5,565 nt of DNA from Paracoccaceae bacterium (lineage in GTDB: Bacteria; Pseudomonadota; Alphaproteobacteria; Rhodobacterales; Rhodobacteraceae): contig JALQYS010000219.1 in NCBI GenBank assembly GCA_023254015.1, positions 1-5,565 of the forward strand, read 5' to 3'. The translations under genes and the position numbers were made by a program. The notes beneath the pieces are model-generated. The model was not told the origin of the DNA. It saw only the letters and a program-made list of their open reading frames with translations, and did not search any database. This document shows positions 4,720 to 5,565 of this stretch, one piece after another; position 1 is the first letter of the stretch, and the number at the start of each line of letters is the position of its first letter.

Positions 4720-5565
4720 CGGTTGATGGCGCGGAGCTGACTTTTGATCCGGTCGATCCCGCGCAGGGTCATGGATCCGGATTCGATCTTGGCCACGACG
4801 GCCCGGATCACGGCGGGGTCGGCGGCCTCGGCCGCGAGTGCGCGCTCCACAGTGCGGACGAGATCTTCGCCTTCCGGGTAAGAAACCCTGAAGACATTGA
4901 CCCGGTCGAGGAGCGGCGGCGGCAGGCTTTCCGTGCTGTTGGCGAGAAGGATCCAATCGACGTGAGCCAAGTCGATCTGGGCCTGAAGATAGGGATCCTG
5001 ATATCGCGATGCCGTATCGCGCTGCAGCAGGGGCAGGAGTGCCAACCGAGCATCTCCGCCCGAACTTCCCGTCGCTTTTTCGACCTCATCGAAGACGACA
5101 AGGGGATTAGCAGCGCCGCTCGCCGCGATCATACGCACGACTTCCGAGGGGTGGGAATGGCGCCACAAAAAATCGCCACCTGCCACCGCGAAGGCAGAGG
5201 TCATGGCCGCGCCGTCGAGGCGCTTCCAGGGTCGGCCGAGCAGGCCTGCGAGATGTTCGGCGACATAAGTCTTACCGCAGCCGGGAGGCCCCACGAGCAG
5301 CAGGGGCGGGATAGAGGCCGTCCCGCGTTCCTCGAGGCTATCCAACATGGAGGACCAGATAAAGTTGACCACCTCGCGCATCCACGGGCTTGTTGCGTAA
5401 AGTGCCGCCGCCACCTCGTCGATCACCGCTCGATTGCAGGGCCCCAGGATCGTTTTCGGCGTGGCAAGCGACACACGGAGCATATCGCGGATATCTTTGT
5501 CCGACCCGGACTTACCGGGCGTCAGGCCCTGGGCCTCGTGGAGGACAACCCTGCGCCCATCTGCC
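4701..5565 (-). CDS. Lon-like AAA+ ATPase, 5' end outside the window
   Basis: The frame is open to the window edge, so the N-terminus is missing; 287 residues are visible. The internal ATG at 5483 has no ribosome site and is probably not the start. Counting from that Met, the AAA+ motifs run in order: Walker A GPPGCGKT (65-72), Walker B LVVFDEVEK (128-136), sensor 1 in ANSTES (N182), a likely arginine finger in LLDR (R194), and a sensor-2 arginine in TLRGIDR (R241). The stretch DPYLQAQIDLAHVDWILLANS followed by PPPLLDR is strongly like Lon protease, where ATP drives substrate unfolding. The protein stops about 20 residues after sensor 2, so the Lon protease domain with its Ser-Lys dyad is absent. 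It may unfold or remodel a partner protein, or work with a separate protease. It is cytoplasmic, and no partner gene is visible. Confidence 0.88.
   Translation of the reverse strand, partial: ADGRRVVLHEAQGLTPGKSGSDKDIRDMLRVSLATPKTILGPCNRAVIDEVAAALYATSPWMREVVNFIWSSMLDSLEERGTASIPPLLLVGPPGCGKTYVAEHLAGLLGRPWKRLDGAAMTSAFAVAGGDFLWRHSHPSEVVRMIAASGAANPLVVFDEVEKATGSSGGDARLALLPLLQRDTASRYQDPYLQAQIDLAHVDWILLANSTESLPPPLLDRVNVFRVSYPEGEDLVRTVERALAAEAADPAVIRAVVAKIESGSMTLRGIDRIKSQLRAINRRPLLN

Noticed and set aside
1..5565. CRISPR array
   Set aside because: No regularly spaced repeats of 24-40 bp with unique spacers are present; the three-copy motif is 15 bp and alternates in orientation.

Overview
The window looks like part of an alphaproteobacterial accessory replicon or genomic island, most likely Rhodobacterales-like (for example Paracoccus and relatives). 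This lineage guess rests on the GC-rich coding, the style of the transposase and resolvase, and the inner ends of the terminal repeats, which resemble those I recall for Tn5393-type Tn3-family elements. No search was possible.

The left two-thirds (73-3743) is one complete, compact, cryptic Tn3-family transposon of 3,671 bp. It has 38-bp terminal inverted repeats that match at 37 of 38 positions, a 967-residue DDE transposase gene (tnpA, minus strand), a divergent 203-residue serine resolvase gene (tnpR, plus strand), and a 94-bp intergenic region that should hold the resolution site and both promoters. It carries no passenger genes. Both genes end inside the terminal repeats. By established Tn3 biology, TnpA would form a cointegrate and TnpR would resolve it at res. 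The Paracoccus cryptic transposon Tn3434 is, from memory, a sensible element to compare it with.

The flanks do not form a simple target site. The 5-bp sequences next to the two ends differ (GTCCT and CATAA), and the outermost base of the right repeat is mutated. The left flank (1-72) is a fragment of an unidentified reading frame in which every codon ends in G or C. The right flank has a different character.

Right of the element lie a 97-bp stretch without a gene, a small gene for an acidic 80-residue protein (3841-4083, minus), and about 600 bp with no recognisable gene. That stretch holds a direct repeat, a small palindrome and three alternating copies of a 15-bp motif. The window ends in the 3' part of a Lon-like AAA+ ATPase gene (4701-5565, minus) whose product ends after the AAA+ module with no Lon protease domain. 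A GC-rich hairpin spans its stop codon.

I do not see a clearly new multi-gene system here. The items most worth following up are the 15-bp motif array, the protease-less Lon-like ATPase, and the missing target duplication.
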